Shown one piece after another: positions 11,583 through 20,436 of a stretch of DNA of 64,000 nucleotides. This DNA comes from Bradyrhizobium diazoefficiens (GTDB taxonomy: Bacteria; Pseudomonadota; Alphaproteobacteria; Rhizobiales; Xanthobacteraceae). Positions within the stretch are counted from its first letter, which is position 1. Every line of letters begins with the position of its first letter. The position numbers were made by a program, and so were the translations under genes. The notes below the pieces were generated by a model, which worked only from the letters and a program-made list of their open reading frames with translations, did not search any database and was not told the DNA's origin. The stretch spans positions 372,001 through 436,000 of the forward strand of contig NZ_CP067101.1 of assembly GCF_016616425.1 (NCBI RefSeq), in the 5' to 3' direction.

Positions 11583-11662
11583 CGTCATTCCGGGGCGTCG
11601 CGCGACACAGTGCGCTGATCAATGGATTCCGGGCTCGCGACTTCGTCGCGCCCGGAATGACA
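11583..11662. repeat. palindromic intergenic element (family C)
   Basis: The element starts GTCATTCCGGGGCGTCGCGCG and ends CGCCCGGAATGACAG, with the internal ATGGATTCCGGGCTCGCGAC. The same boxes occur at 19948-20053 and 54242-54348. It sits between the zapE stop and the mdh start. Confidence 0.8.
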
Positions 11663-11673
11663 GCTAATAGGAC

Positions 11674-12858
11674 TTAAGTCTCCACCAGGCCCTTGGTCGA
11701 GCCGCTGGCGGTGGAATCCTTGCGGCCGTGAGGCAGCGCCAGATAGGATTCCGAGCTCATTTCGATCAGGCGCGAGGCGGTCCGCTTGAACTCGTTGGCC
11801 TCGTTGCCCTCATGGGCAAGGTAGAGCGAGATCGGATTGGCATCGGCCGAGGCCATCAGCTTCACGGCATTGTCATAGAGCGTGTCGATCAGCGTGATGA
11901 AGCGCTTGGCGGCGTTGCGCTGGGAGAAGTCCATCACTGGAATATGGTCGACCAGGATGGTGTGATAGTCGTGCGCCAGCCTGAGGTAGTCGGATGCCCC
12001 CAGCGGCTTTTCGCAGAGGTCGGCGAACGAGAACCGCGCCACGCCATGGGCCGAGCACGGCACATGCAGGATGCGGCCCTTGATCGAAATGTCGCGCGAC
12101 TTGCATCTGGCGCTGCCTGACATCCTCGACCAAGCGCGGTCGAGCGCTGCGTCCGCATCGGCGTCCGCCGGCGTCAGCCACATCGGCACGCCCTGAAGTT
12201 TCTCCAGCCGGAAATCGGTGCGCGCATCGAGCCGCGCGACGTCCATGTGATCGGTGATCTGCTTGATGAAGGGCAGGAACAGCGACCGGTTCAGGCCGCC
12301 CTTGTAGAGATCGTCAGGCGCGACGTTGGAGGTCGCGACCACGACGGTGCCGAGCTCGAACAATTTCGCGAACAGGCGTCCCAGGATCATCGCATCAGCG
12401 ATATCGGTGACGTGGAATTCGTCGAAGCAGAGCAGCCAGCTCTCCTCGAAGATCGCGTTCGCGGTCAGCGCGATGACGTCGCCGTCGGCGATCTCGCCGC
12501 GCGCGATGCTCTGGCGATAGTCGTAGATGCGCTCGTGCACGTCGGCCATGAATTCGTGGAAATGCGCGCGCCGCTTGTGCTCGACGGAAGAGTGCTGGAA
12601 GAACAGATCCATCAGCATGGTCTTGCCGCGACCGACCTCGCCATGGATGTAGAGCCCGCGCGGCGCCTCGTCCTTGTCGCTGTTGAACAGGCGGCTGAGC
12701 AGGCCGTGCTTGCGCGCAGGCTTGTAGCTTGCGAGCCGCACGTCCAGTGCCGCATAGGCTTCGGCGACCTCGGCCTGCGCGGCATCGGGCTCGATCGCGC
12801 CGGAGGCGATCTGGGCTTGATACGCTTCGCTGAATGGGGAACTGGGGGTGGAGAGCAT
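11674..12858 (-). CDS. zapE: AFG1-family ATPase, ZapE-like
   Basis: A 394-residue P-loop ATPase of the AFG1/ZapE family. In Escherichia coli ZapE is linked to Z-ring dynamics, and in eukaryotes AFG1 is a mitochondrial ATPase. The Walker A motif GEVGRGKT is at residues 73-80, Walker B LLCFDEFHV is near 140, and the sensor region ATSNVAPDDLYKGGLNR and the tail segment YLALPHG are present. Length and order are normal. It is just upstream of mdh, as in many alphaproteobacteria. The cell-division role is known for other species and is inferred here. Confidence 0.9.
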   Translation of the reverse strand: MLSTPSSPFSEAYQAQIASGAIEPDAAQAEVAEAYAALDVRLASYKPARKHGLLSRLFNSDKDEAPRGLYIHGEVGRGKTMLMDLFFQHSSVEHKRRAHFHEFMADVHERIYDYRQSIARGEIADGDVIALTANAIFEESWLLCFDEFHVTDIADAMILGRLFAKLFELGTVVVATSNVAPDDLYKGGLNRSLFLPFIKQITDHMDVARLDARTDFRLEKLQGVPMWLTPADADADAALDRAWSRMSGSARCKSRDISIKGRILHVPCSAHGVARFSFADLCEKPLGASDYLRLAHDYHTILVDHIPVMDFSQRNAAKRFITLIDTLYDNAVKLMASADANPISLYLAHEGNEANEFKRTASRLIEMSSESYLALPHGRKDSTASGSTKGLVET

Positions 12859-13045
12859 CGCCCTTTACCGCCAGAGACGGACGGAAATTGCAAGCAGGTA
12901 TTGGCGCAACGGCTTATGCGCTTGTTCGCCTCCTCGAATTAACCGGACGTAAGTTGGAATCTCAAGGAGTTAGGCCACATTCTGGGGTTCTCGTTCGTAT
13001 CCGACGGCGCTAAAGTTTGCCCGCCCGCGAGCGAGAAGATCCGAC

Positions 13046-13300
13046 ATGGCCCTCATTATCGAGGATTCCGAGACCGAGCACCTAGCTCAGAGCCTCGCAA
13101 AGCTGACGGGCGAAACCCTTGCAATGGCCACGAGGCGAGCCATTGAAGAGCGGCTTTGTCGAGTTGGAAGCCGGTCCGACCGAGCACGCTTGCTGGAGGA
13201 CATGGCGAAGATTCGGCGGCGCTGGAGCCAACTGCCGGTGATCGACGATCGGACGCCCGAAGAGATTGTTGGTTACGACGAACACGGCTTGCCGCGCTGA
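13046..13300 (+). CDS. VapB-type antitoxin without an adjacent toxin
   Basis: An 84-residue protein of the Rv0623/PSK-type antitoxin family. The N-terminal part (MALIIEDSETEHLAQSLAKL, then TGETLAMATRRAIEERL) is a ribbon-helix-helix-like DNA-binding domain. The tail ends EEIVGYDEHGLPR, which in relatives wraps the PIN-domain VapC toxin. In complete pairs vapC overlaps or directly follows this end. Here only 22 bases separate the stop from the convergent thpR gene and no PIN-domain frame is present, so the antitoxin is an orphan. It may be a remnant of a lost module or an antitoxin acting on a toxin elsewhere. Confidence 0.85.
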   Translation: MALIIEDSETEHLAQSLAKLTGETLAMATRRAIEERLCRVGSRSDRARLLEDMAKIRRRWSQLPVIDDRTPEEIVGYDEHGLPR

Positions 13301-13322
13301 ACCGCCGCCCACAGCGATGACT

Positions 13323-13859
13323 TCAAGCACACAGCTCGTAGGCGTCCTCGACCACATACGGGCCGCCGCCGGTTGACGCCCGCGAGGAGAACAGTACGAA
13401 CCGTTCGGCCATGAACGCCTTGCTCGGGAAGTAGCCGCGCATCGAGAGATAGTCGGCGACGTCGCGGTCGGAGGCGTCGTGCAGCCGGGCCAGCGTCACA
13501 TGCGGGATGAACTTGCGGCCTTCAGGATTGAGGCCGATCCGCTGCATCATGCGTTCGAGCTCGGCCTGCAATTCCATCAGGGGCCTGCTCGGCGCGATGG
13601 TGGCGACCACCGCACGCGGCTTGCGGCCGCCGAAGCTCGTCAGCCCTTGCACCTTCACCTCGAACGGCTTGCGGTCGACGCGAAACAGCATCGATGCGAT
13701 CTCGTTGGCTGACAGGCCGTCGATATCGCCGATGAAGCGCAGAGTGACGTGATAATTTTCGGGATCGATCCAGCGGGCGCCGGGAAGGCCACCCCGCAAA
13801 TTGGAAAGCGTCTGGCCGACTTCGGCCGGGATTTCCAGACCAGTGAACAAACGCGGCAT
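13323..13859 (-). CDS. thpR: RNA 2',3'-cyclic phosphodiesterase
   Basis: A 178-residue protein of the 2H phosphoesterase superfamily (LigT/ThpR), which opens 2',3'-cyclic phosphates on RNA ends. The two signature motifs are HVTL at residues 37-40 and 120-123. The spacing and the start MPRLFTGLEIP are typical. An in-frame upstream extension to 13910 is possible, but conservation normally begins at MPRLF. It converges with the orphan antitoxin gene. Confidence 0.93.
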   Translation of the reverse strand: MPRLFTGLEIPAEVGQTLSNLRGGLPGARWIDPENYHVTLRFIGDIDGLSANEIASMLFRVDRKPFEVKVQGLTSFGGRKPRAVVATIAPSRPLMELQAELERMMQRIGLNPEGRKFIPHVTLARLHDASDRDVADYLSMRGYFPSKAFMAERFVLFSSRASTGGGPYVVEDAYELCA

Positions 13860-14033
13860 CGTTTCGCACTCCCGATGCTTGGGCATGATCCTTGAGAGGA
13901 CCATATCCAAATTTTAGAGCCGGTGACGAATCACCGGTACCCTGATTCCTATCGCAGTTGTGTGACTCTGCGAAGCTCAGGCCGCCTCACCCCCGGTAAA
14001 TCCCTTGGGAATTGGGTTACCTCTGCCTGCTTT

Positions 14034-14678
14034 TCAATGTCGTTGCTCAGCTAGCGTGCCGAGGAATGCCTCCACCGTGGGCATGATGTTGCCGACGATG
14101 ATGTCGACGCCGGCCGCAGTCGGATGAATGCCGTCGGCCTGGTTGAGCTTGGCGTCGGCCGCAACGCCCTCGAGGAAGAACGGATAGAGCGGCACGTCGA
14201 ATTTTTTCGCCAGATCCGGATAAATCGAATTGAAGCGCGCGGCATAGTCGGCGCCGTAATTCGGCGGCGCCAGCATGCCGCACAGCATCACCGCAATCTT
14301 GCGCGCCTTCAGCCGCTGGATGATGTCGGTGAGCGCGGCGCGCGTCAAATCGGGATCGATGCCGCGCAAGGCGTCGTTGGCGCCGAGCTCGACGATGACG
14401 CCGTCGGTTCCATCGGGGACCGACCAGTCCAGCCGGTCGCGGCCCCCCGAAGCGGTGTCGCCGGACACGCCGGCATTGGTCATTTGGATAGCTATACCTT
14501 TGTCTTGCAACGATTTTTTGAGCCTGGCCGGGAACGCGTCCTGGGCTGGAAGACCAAGACCCGCACTCAAGGAATCCCCGAGGACCACGACCCTGATCGG
14601 CTTGGCCGCCGGCTGTGCCTGTGACGACGCCGTCGGCGCAATCGTCATCAAAGCGAGCATCAACACGGCTATGTGCAT
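14034..14678 (-). CDS. GDSL-type arylesterase / lysophospholipase (TesA-like)
   Basis: A secreted SGNH hydrolase of about 214 residues. A signal peptide (MHIAVLMLALMTIAPTASSQA) is followed by block I GDSLSAGLGL with the nucleophilic Ser, the Gly residue region NAGVSGDTASGG, block III GANDALRG, and block V DGIHPTAAG with the catalytic Asp and His. It is probably a periplasmic multifunctional esterase like TesA. The start may instead be a TTG at 14684, which has GAGAGG 9 bases upstream. It is divergent from an ABC exporter of the YbbA/YbbP type, the usual neighbour of tesA in proteobacteria. Confidence 0.9.
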   Translation of the reverse strand: MHIAVLMLALMTIAPTASSQAQPAAKPIRVVVLGDSLSAGLGLPAQDAFPARLKKSLQDKGIAIQMTNAGVSGDTASGGRDRLDWSVPDGTDGVIVELGANDALRGIDPDLTRAALTDIIQRLKARKIAVMLCGMLAPPNYGADYAARFNSIYPDLAKKFDVPLYPFFLEGVAADAKLNQADGIHPTAAGVDIIVGNIMPTVEAFLGTLAEQRH

Positions 14679-14733
14679 GAACAATCCGTAACGCCTCTCG
14701 ACCGCGCTATCGCAGTTGCCATATGACCGGACC

Positions 14734-15453
14734 ATGGACACTCGCATCGAATCCTCATCGCTCGCCGCCTCGGCGGACACCATCGCCATCTCCAACGTCA
14801 ATCTCTCATTGGGCACGGGCGCGGCACGCGTTCACATCCTCAAGGATATCAGCTTGCGGGTTGCCTCGGGCGAGGCGATCGGCCTGATCGGCCCGTCAGG
14901 CTCGGGCAAATCCACGCTGCTGATGGTGATGGCAGGGCTGGAGCGTCCTGATAGCGGAGAGGTGGTGGTATCGGGCACGCCTTTCAATGCCCTCGACGAG
15001 GACGCGCTGGCGCGCTTTCGCGGCCGCCAGGTCGGCATCGTCTTCCAGTCGTTTCACCTGATCCCGACCATGACTGCGCTCGAGAACGTCGCGGTGCCGC
15101 TCGAGCTTGCCGGCAATCCAGACGCGGCGAAGCGCGCGGCGCAGGAGCTGCAATCGGTCGGGCTCGGCGACCGCCTGCATCATTATCCGACGCAGCTGTC
15201 CGGCGGCGAGCAGCAGCGCGTTGCGCTGGCGCGCGCGCTGGCGCCCGATCCCGCGATCCTCGTCGCCGACGAGCCGACCGGCAATCTCGACGAGACCACC
15301 GGAAAGCAGATCATCGATCTGCTGTTCAGCAAGCACGCCGAGCGCGGCATGACCTTGGTGCTGGTCACGCACGATTCTTCGCTGGCGCATCGCTGCGATC
15401 GCGTGATCCGCCTGCGTTCTGGCCGCATCGACACGCAGTCGGCGCCGGCATGA
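14734..15453 (+). CDS. ABC transporter ATP-binding protein, YbbA/LolD-like
   Basis: A 239-residue ATPase of the MacB/LolD/YbbA class. Walker A GPSGSGKS is at residues 53-60, the Q-loop is in GIVFQSFHLIPTM, the signature is LSGGEQQR, Walker B is AILVADEPTGNLD, and the H-loop is in VLVTHD. It overlaps the following permease by 4 bases (ATGA), so the two are coupled and form one transporter. The ATG at 14734 is preferred; an in-frame ATG at 14716 also exists. The substrate is unknown; the tesA neighbourhood hints at lipid or envelope work. Confidence 0.92.
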   Translation: MDTRIESSSLAASADTIAISNVNLSLGTGAARVHILKDISLRVASGEAIGLIGPSGSGKSTLLMVMAGLERPDSGEVVVSGTPFNALDEDALARFRGRQVGIVFQSFHLIPTMTALENVAVPLELAGNPDAAKRAAQELQSVGLGDRLHHYPTQLSGGEQQRVALARALAPDPAILVADEPTGNLDETTGKQIIDLLFSKHAERGMTLVLVTHDSSLAHRCDRVIRLRSGRIDTQSAPA

Positions 15454-18020
15454 GCACGGCTGCCGAACCCTTCGCCAAGCCCAGTGGCGTCGCGCTGTCG
15501 CTGCGTTATGCGCTGCGCGAGTTGCGCGGCGGCCTGCGCGGCTTCTACGTCTTCATCGCCTGCATCGCGCTTGGCGTAATGGCGATAGCCGGCGTCGGCT
15601 CGGTGTCGGCGAGCCTCTCCGACGGCCTTGCCCGCGAGGGCCGCACGCTGCTCGGCGGCGACGTCTCCTTCGTGCTGTTCCAGCGCGAAGCAAAACCTGA
15701 AGAGGTCGGCTTCCTGCGCTCGCGCGGCACGGTGTCGACCGCCGCCACCCTGCGCGCCATGGCGCGCTCGGCCGATGGCCAGCTCGCACTGGTCGAGATG
15801 AAGGCGGTCGACGACACCTATCCCATGCTGGGCCAGCTGACGCTGGTGCCGCCATTGCCGATGCCCGAATTGCTGGCCGAGCGCGACGGCGCCTTTGGCG
15901 CCGCCGCCGATCCGGCGCTGCTGGCGCGGCTGTCGCTGAGGACCGGCGACCGCGTCACTATCGGCTCCGCGACCTTCCAGATCCGTAGCACGGTCGAAGC
16001 CGAGCCGGACAAGCTCGCCGGCGGCATCGGCTTCGGCCCGCGCTTCCTGATCAGCGAGGCGGGCCTGCGCGCCACCGGCCTGCTCCAGCCCGGCAGCCTG
16101 GTGCGCTGGATCTACCGGGTGAAGCTGCCCGATGCTGCGAATAACGAGCGCGCCACCGAAGCCTTCATCGCTGATGCGCGGAACGCCGCGCCGCAGGCCG
16201 GCTGGGAGATCCGCAGCCGCTCCAACGCTTCGCCGCAGCTCGAACGCAACATCAATCGCTTCACGCAGTTCCTGACGCTGGTCGGCCTTGCCGCGCTGCT
16301 GGTCGGCGGCGTCGGCGTGGCCAATGCCGTGAAGAGCCATATCGACCGCCGGCTCGAAGTGATCGCGGCCCTCAAGGCCGTCGGCGCCACCGGGCGCGAC
16401 GTGTTCGGCATCTATCTTGCGCAGGTCCTCCTGCTCGCGGGCGTCGGCTCGGTGATCGGCCTTGCGCTCGGCGCCGCCATGCCGTTCGCGATCGTCGGCC
16501 TTTTCGGCAAGCTGCTGCCGCTGCCGGTGGCGGCGGCCGTGCATCCCGACGAGCTCGCGCTGTCCTTCGTCTATGGCCTCCTCACCGCGCTCGCCTTCGG
16601 CTTGTGGCCGCTCGGGCGCGTCCACGACGTGCCGGTCGCCGTGCTGTTCCGCGACACCATCAGCTCGGAATGGCACCGGCCGCGCGCGGGCTATGTCGTG
16701 TTCATGGGCGTCGTGATCGCGCTGCTGATCGCGGTCGTGATCGGATTGTCGTTCGACAAGCGCATCGCGGCGGTGTTCGTGGCCTCCTCGGTCGTCGTGT
16801 TCGCCCTGCTGCGCGGCATTGCCGCCCTGCTGATGGCGATCGCACGGCGGCTGCCGCGGACGCGACTGCCGATGCTGCGGCTGGCGGTCGCCAACATCCA
16901 TCGGCCGGGCGCGCTGACGCCCTCCGTCGTGCTGTCGCTGGGGCTCGGGCTCGCCGTGCTGGTCACCATCACCCAGATCGACGGCAATCTGCGACGGCAG
17001 TTCCTCGCAGCCCTCCCCGATCGGGCGCCATCCTTCTTCTTCATCGACATCCCGAGCGCGCAGGCCGAGCAGTTCGACGGCTATCTGCGCCGGATCGCGC
17101 CCGGCGCGAAGGTCGAGGACGTGCCGATGCTGCGCGGACGCATCGTCGCCGCGCGCGGGCTGCGCGCCGAGGAGCTCAAGCCGACCACCGATTCCGAATG
17201 GGTGCTGCAGAGCGACCGCGGCCTGTCCTATACCGGCGAATTGCCGAAAGGCTCCAAGGTGGTCGAGGGCAAATGGTGGAGCGCCGACTATTCCGGCCCG
17301 CCGCTGGTCTCGATGGAGAAGAAGATCGCGGACGGATTGGGCCTCAAGCTCGGCGATGAGGTCGTGGTCAACGTGCTTGGCCGCGACATTCCGGCTAAAA
17401 TCGGCAATCTGCGCACCATCGACTGGCAGGGGCTCGGCATCAACTTCGTTCTGGTGTTCTCGCCGAACGCCTTCAAGGGCGCGCCGCACACCCACATCGC
17501 AACGCTGACGGAAGCGGGCGGAAATGCCGCGGGCGACGGCAAGATCGTCAAGCAGGTCGCCGACGCCTATCCGATGGTGACGAGCGTGCGCGTGCGCGAG
17601 GTGATGGAGACGGTCGGCTCGGTCGTGACCAATCTGGCGCTGGCGATCCGCGGCGCGAGCGCCGTGACCCTGATCTCGGCGATCCTGGTGCTCGGCGGGG
17701 CGCTCGCCGCCGGCCATCGGCACCGGGTCTACGATGCCGTGATCCTGAAGACGCTGGGCGCGACGCGGCTGCGGCTGCTCGGGGCCTATGCGCTCGAATA
17801 CCTCATGATCGGGCTCGCGACCGCGGTGTTCGGCGTGATCTCCGGCAGCATCGCCGCCTGGATGATCGTGACGCGGCTGATGACGCTGAGCTTCGTCTGG
17901 CAGGCCGGCAGCGCGGCTGGAGTGGTGGCGGCCGCGCTCGTCGTCACTGTCGGGCTCGGGCTCGTGGGCACGCTGCTGGCGTTGAACAAAAAGCCCGCCA
18001 CGGTGTTGCGGAATTTGTGA
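15450..18020 (+). CDS. ABC transporter permease, FtsX/YbbP family
   Basis: An 856-residue membrane protein with two FtsX-type permease halves and large periplasmic loops. The first helix (FIACIALGVMAIAGVGSVSA) follows a short cytoplasmic start, and further helix groups lie at about residues 270-400, 420-480 and 720-850. The arrangement matches YbbP, which pairs with the YbbA ATPase. It overlaps the ATPase gene by 4 bases. Substrate is unknown; relatives extrude or sort lipophilic molecules. Confidence 0.92.
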   Translation: MSTAAEPFAKPSGVALSLRYALRELRGGLRGFYVFIACIALGVMAIAGVGSVSASLSDGLAREGRTLLGGDVSFVLFQREAKPEEVGFLRSRGTVSTAATLRAMARSADGQLALVEMKAVDDTYPMLGQLTLVPPLPMPELLAERDGAFGAAADPALLARLSLRTGDRVTIGSATFQIRSTVEAEPDKLAGGIGFGPRFLISEAGLRATGLLQPGSLVRWIYRVKLPDAANNERATEAFIADARNAAPQAGWEIRSRSNASPQLERNINRFTQFLTLVGLAALLVGGVGVANAVKSHIDRRLEVIAALKAVGATGRDVFGIYLAQVLLLAGVGSVIGLALGAAMPFAIVGLFGKLLPLPVAAAVHPDELALSFVYGLLTALAFGLWPLGRVHDVPVAVLFRDTISSEWHRPRAGYVVFMGVVIALLIAVVIGLSFDKRIAAVFVASSVVVFALLRGIAALLMAIARRLPRTRLPMLRLAVANIHRPGALTPSVVLSLGLGLAVLVTITQIDGNLRRQFLAALPDRAPSFFFIDIPSAQAEQFDGYLRRIAPGAKVEDVPMLRGRIVAARGLRAEELKPTTDSEWVLQSDRGLSYTGELPKGSKVVEGKWWSADYSGPPLVSMEKKIADGLGLKLGDEVVVNVLGRDIPAKIGNLRTIDWQGLGINFVLVFSPNAFKGAPHTHIATLTEAGGNAAGDGKIVKQVADAYPMVTSVRVREVMETVGSVVTNLALAIRGASAVTLISAILVLGGALAAGHRHRVYDAVILKTLGATRLRLLGAYALEYLMIGLATAVFGVISGSIAAWMIVTRLMTLSFVWQAGSAAGVVAAALVVTVGLGLVGTLLALNKKPATVLRNL

Positions 18021-18301
18021 CAAAATGTAGCGGACGGCCGCACCGGAGCGGAATCACACGATTTCTGCAGTTAACCACACCTGCTCGTCAGGTTCGCGTC
18101 AGGATTGCCGCCAAGGGCGACATTCAGCCGCGCGTGGAAGGTTGCATCGAATGTGTTAGTTTCCCACATATCGAATGGGTTCGGAGCCCCGATTGTTAGC
18201 CAGAATTTAGTCGGCAGGCATCGGTATCCGAGATAGAATTTGACGAACCGGCGGCGTGGCGACCCTCATGCTGGACCGGACCAACCAACGGGAATTCGAC
18301 C

Positions 18302-19093
18302 ATGTCGGACCTAGACCGTAACTACGCTTCTCCTTTCGGCAGGGCCGCCGGGCGTGTTGACGCCGCGACGGTCGATGCCGGCCTGCGCGCCTATATGCTG
18401 CGCATCTACAACTACATGAGCATTGGCCTCGCCATCACGGGCCTTGCCGCGCTCGGCGTCTACATGGCCGCCGTGACCGACGTTCCGACCCCGGAAGCCG
18501 TCCGCGTCGGCAAGCTGTTCCTGACGCCGTTCGGCTACGCGATGTTCGTCAGCCCCTTGAAATGGCTGTTCATGCTCGCGCCGCTCGCCATGGTGTTCGT
18601 GATCTCGGCGGGTATCAACCGTCTCGCCCCCTCGACCGCCCAGATCCTGTTCTGGGTGTTCGCAGCGCTGATGGGCGTCTCGCTGTCCTCGATCTTCCTG
18701 GTGTTCACGCACACCTCGATCGTGCGGGTGTTCTTCATCACCGCGGCCACCTTCGGTGCGCTGAGCCTCTACGGCTACACCACCAAGCGTGACATGAGCG
18801 GGATGGGCTCGTTCCTGTTCATGGGCCTGATCGGCATCATCATCGCGAGCCTGGTGAACTTGTTCCTGGCCAGCTCGATGCTGCAGTTCATCGTGTCGGT
18901 GGCCGGCGTGCTTGTGTTCGCGGGCCTCACCGCCTGGGACACCCAGCGGCTGAAGAACGACTACATCTACGGCTACGCCTCCGCCGGCGGTGACATCGCA
19001 GAGCGTGCGGCCATCACCGGTGCGCTGTCGCTGTACCTGAACTTCATCAACCTGTTCACGCTGCTGCTGCAGCTCCTCGGTCAGCGCGATTAA
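18302..19093 (+). CDS. Bax inhibitor-1/YccA family membrane protein
   Basis: A 263-residue protein with about seven transmembrane helices after a 30-residue hydrophilic start. It shows family marks such as YMSIGLAITGLAALG near the N-terminus, FAGLTAWDTQRLK in the penultimate region, and ALSLYLNFINLFTLLLQLLG at the end. Bacterial members (YccA, YbhL, BsYetJ) are calcium leak channels or interact with the FtsH protease; which applies here cannot be told. It is monocistronic, with a 281-base upstream gap and a strong terminator downstream. Confidence 0.93.
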   Translation: MSDLDRNYASPFGRAAGRVDAATVDAGLRAYMLRIYNYMSIGLAITGLAALGVYMAAVTDVPTPEAVRVGKLFLTPFGYAMFVSPLKWLFMLAPLAMVFVISAGINRLAPSTAQILFWVFAALMGVSLSSIFLVFTHTSIVRVFFITAATFGALSLYGYTTKRDMSGMGSFLFMGLIGIIIASLVNLFLASSMLQFIVSVAGVLVFAGLTAWDTQRLKNDYIYGYASAGGDIAERAAITGALSLYLNFINLFTLLLQLLGQRD

Positions 19094-19116
19094 CGCCAAG
19101 ACGAGGGAACGATATG

Positions 19117-19146
19117 AACCCCGGCCGAGAGGCCGGGGTTTTGTTT
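19117..19146 (+). terminator. Rho-independent terminator after the Bax-inhibitor family gene
   Basis: AACCCCGGCC (19117-19126), a GAGA loop and GGCCGGGGTT (19131-19140) form a perfect 10-bp stem followed by TTGTTTT. It lies 24 bases after the stop codon. Confidence 0.9.
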
Positions 19147-19171
19147 TGGGGGCACGGTGTCGCACATACCC

Positions 19172-19313
19172 GGTGTCATCGCCCGCCACCGGGTCTCGCC
19201 TTCGGCGAGCCCGATGACAGGCTCCGGCGGGCGGTGCAGTATTCCAGAGGCAGTCGTGATTGACCGAGAGGCCGCGGCGTACTGGGTTGCCCGCTTTCGC
19301 GGGGAATGACGAC
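19172..19313. repeat. palindromic intergenic element (family B)
   Basis: This copy begins GGTGTCATCGCCCGCCACCGGG and has the CAGTATTCCAGAGGCAG and GCGGCGTACTGGGTTG boxes, ending GCGGGGAATGACGA. It matches the elements at 4441, 32213 and 37858 in layout. Together with the terminator it fills most of the gap before the acetyltransferase gene. Confidence 0.75.
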
Positions 19314-19407
19314 GGAGAAAGCGGGGGGTCCCAACTCGCGGTGACGGAGTATGGGGATGCGCCGTTGCCTCTTCCAGCGGCCGCGGGAAGGCCCTAATCT
19401 TCCGCGC

Positions 19408-19938
19408 ATGTCCGCACCTGAAATCAGGCCCACCACCGAGGCCGACCTTCCCGCCATCACCGCCATCTACCAGCAGGCCGTCCGCGAGGGCACCGCGACG
19501 TTCGAGCTGGAGCCGCCCGATCTCGCAGAGATGACGCGCCGCTACCGTGCGCTGATCGACGGCGGCTATCCCTATTTCGTCGCCATCGTCGATGGTGGCG
19601 TGGCCGGCTATGCCTATGCCGGCGCCTACCGGCCGCGGCCGGCCTACCGTTTCACGGTCGAGAACTCGATCTATCTCGATCCCTCCTTCCACCGCCGCGG
19701 CCTCGGGCTTCTGCTGCTGGAGCGGCTGGTCAGCGAATGCGAGGCACGCGGCTTTCGCCAGATGATCGCGGTGATCGGCGATTCCGCCAATGCCGGCTCA
19801 ATCGGCGTGCACACCAAGGGCGGCTTCAAGATGATCGGCACGCATCCCAGCGTCGGGCTGAAATTCGGCCGCTGGCTGGATACGGTGATGATGCAGCGCG
19901 ACCTCGGCGAGGGCGCGAGCACGGTGCCGGAGAAGTAG
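19408..19938 (+). CDS. GNAT acetyltransferase, phosphinothricin acetyltransferase-like
   Basis: A 176-residue GNAT protein. The acetyl-CoA site is the HRRGLGLLLLERLV segment (about residues 95-108). The pattern IRPTTEADLPAITAIYQQAV, GYAYAGAYRPRPAYRFTVENSIYL and GSIGVHTKGGFKMIG is the signature of the phosphinothricin/methionine-sulfone acetyltransferase (Pat/MddA/YncA) group. These enzymes acetylate amino groups of toxic amino acid analogues; the true substrate here is unknown. The start MSAPEIRP is chosen because the family begins there. Confidence 0.9.
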   Translation: MSAPEIRPTTEADLPAITAIYQQAVREGTATFELEPPDLAEMTRRYRALIDGGYPYFVAIVDGGVAGYAYAGAYRPRPAYRFTVENSIYLDPSFHRRGLGLLLLERLVSECEARGFRQMIAVIGDSANAGSIGVHTKGGFKMIGTHPSVGLKFGRWLDTVMMQRDLGEGASTVPEK

Positions 19939-19947
19939 GTCGCTTCT

Positions 19948-20053
19948 CGTCATTCCGGGGCGTGCGTAGCGCGAGCCCGGAAACCATTGAACGGCAGAGA
20001 CGGTGGATGAATGGATTCCGGGGTCGCGACTTCGTCGCGTCCCGGAATGACGA
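19948..20053. repeat. palindromic intergenic element (family C)
   Basis: The copy begins CGTCATTCCGGGGCGTGCGTAG and ends CGCGTCCCGGAATGACGA, with internal ATGGATTCCGGGGTCGCGAC. It closely matches the elements at 11583 and 54242 and sits between two convergent genes. Confidence 0.8.
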
Positions 20054-20064
20054 CCGTCGCGCCG

Positions 20065-20436
20065 CTACACCACCGCCAGCTTCCGATCGATCGCCAGCAG
20101 CACGCGCTCCAGCTCGTGGCCGCGGCGCAGGATCAGGCCCGTCGCCGAGATCACGCTGTACATGCCCTGCTTGCGCGCCAGCCGAGGATCCTTCTCGATG
20201 CGATAGATCGGCACTTCAGAGGCACGGCGATAGACCGAGAACACGGCGCGATCCCTCAGAAAATCGATGGCATAATCGCGCCACTCGCCATCGGCGACCA
20301 TGCGGCCGTAGAGATTGAGAATGCGGTGCAGCTCGAGCCGGTTGAACGTCACGCGGTTCAGTTGCGCAGTTGCAGCGGCGGGGCGCGCCGCCGCGCGCTG
20401 CTCGCTCGGATCGGCATCCTCCGGCATCAGACTCAT
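20065..20436 (-). CDS. DUF2794 domain protein
   Basis: A 123-residue protein with the DUF2794 core: RLELHRILNLYGRMVADGEW, YAIDFLRDRAVFSVYRR, RIEKDPRLARKQG and YSVISATGLILRRGHEL. The family is nearly confined to alphaproteobacteria and its function is unknown. The start MSLMPEDADP at 20436 is chosen because the frame upstream loses any protein-like character. It is converged on by the acetyltransferase gene. Confidence 0.88.
   Translation of the reverse strand: MSLMPEDADPSEQRAAARPAAATAQLNRVTFNRLELHRILNLYGRMVADGEWRDYAIDFLRDRAVFSVYRRASEVPIYRIEKDPRLARKQGMYSVISATGLILRRGHELERVLLAIDRKLAVV

Noticed and set aside
15183..18023. 946-codon minus-strand frame opposite the FtsX-type permease
   Set aside because: Shadow frame rich in Arg/Gln/His with no recognisable domain; the plus-strand permease is clear.
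18017..18199. 60-codon plus-strand frame after the ABC permease
   Set aside because: It starts with a GTG inside the permease stop region, has no ribosome binding site and no protein-like pattern.
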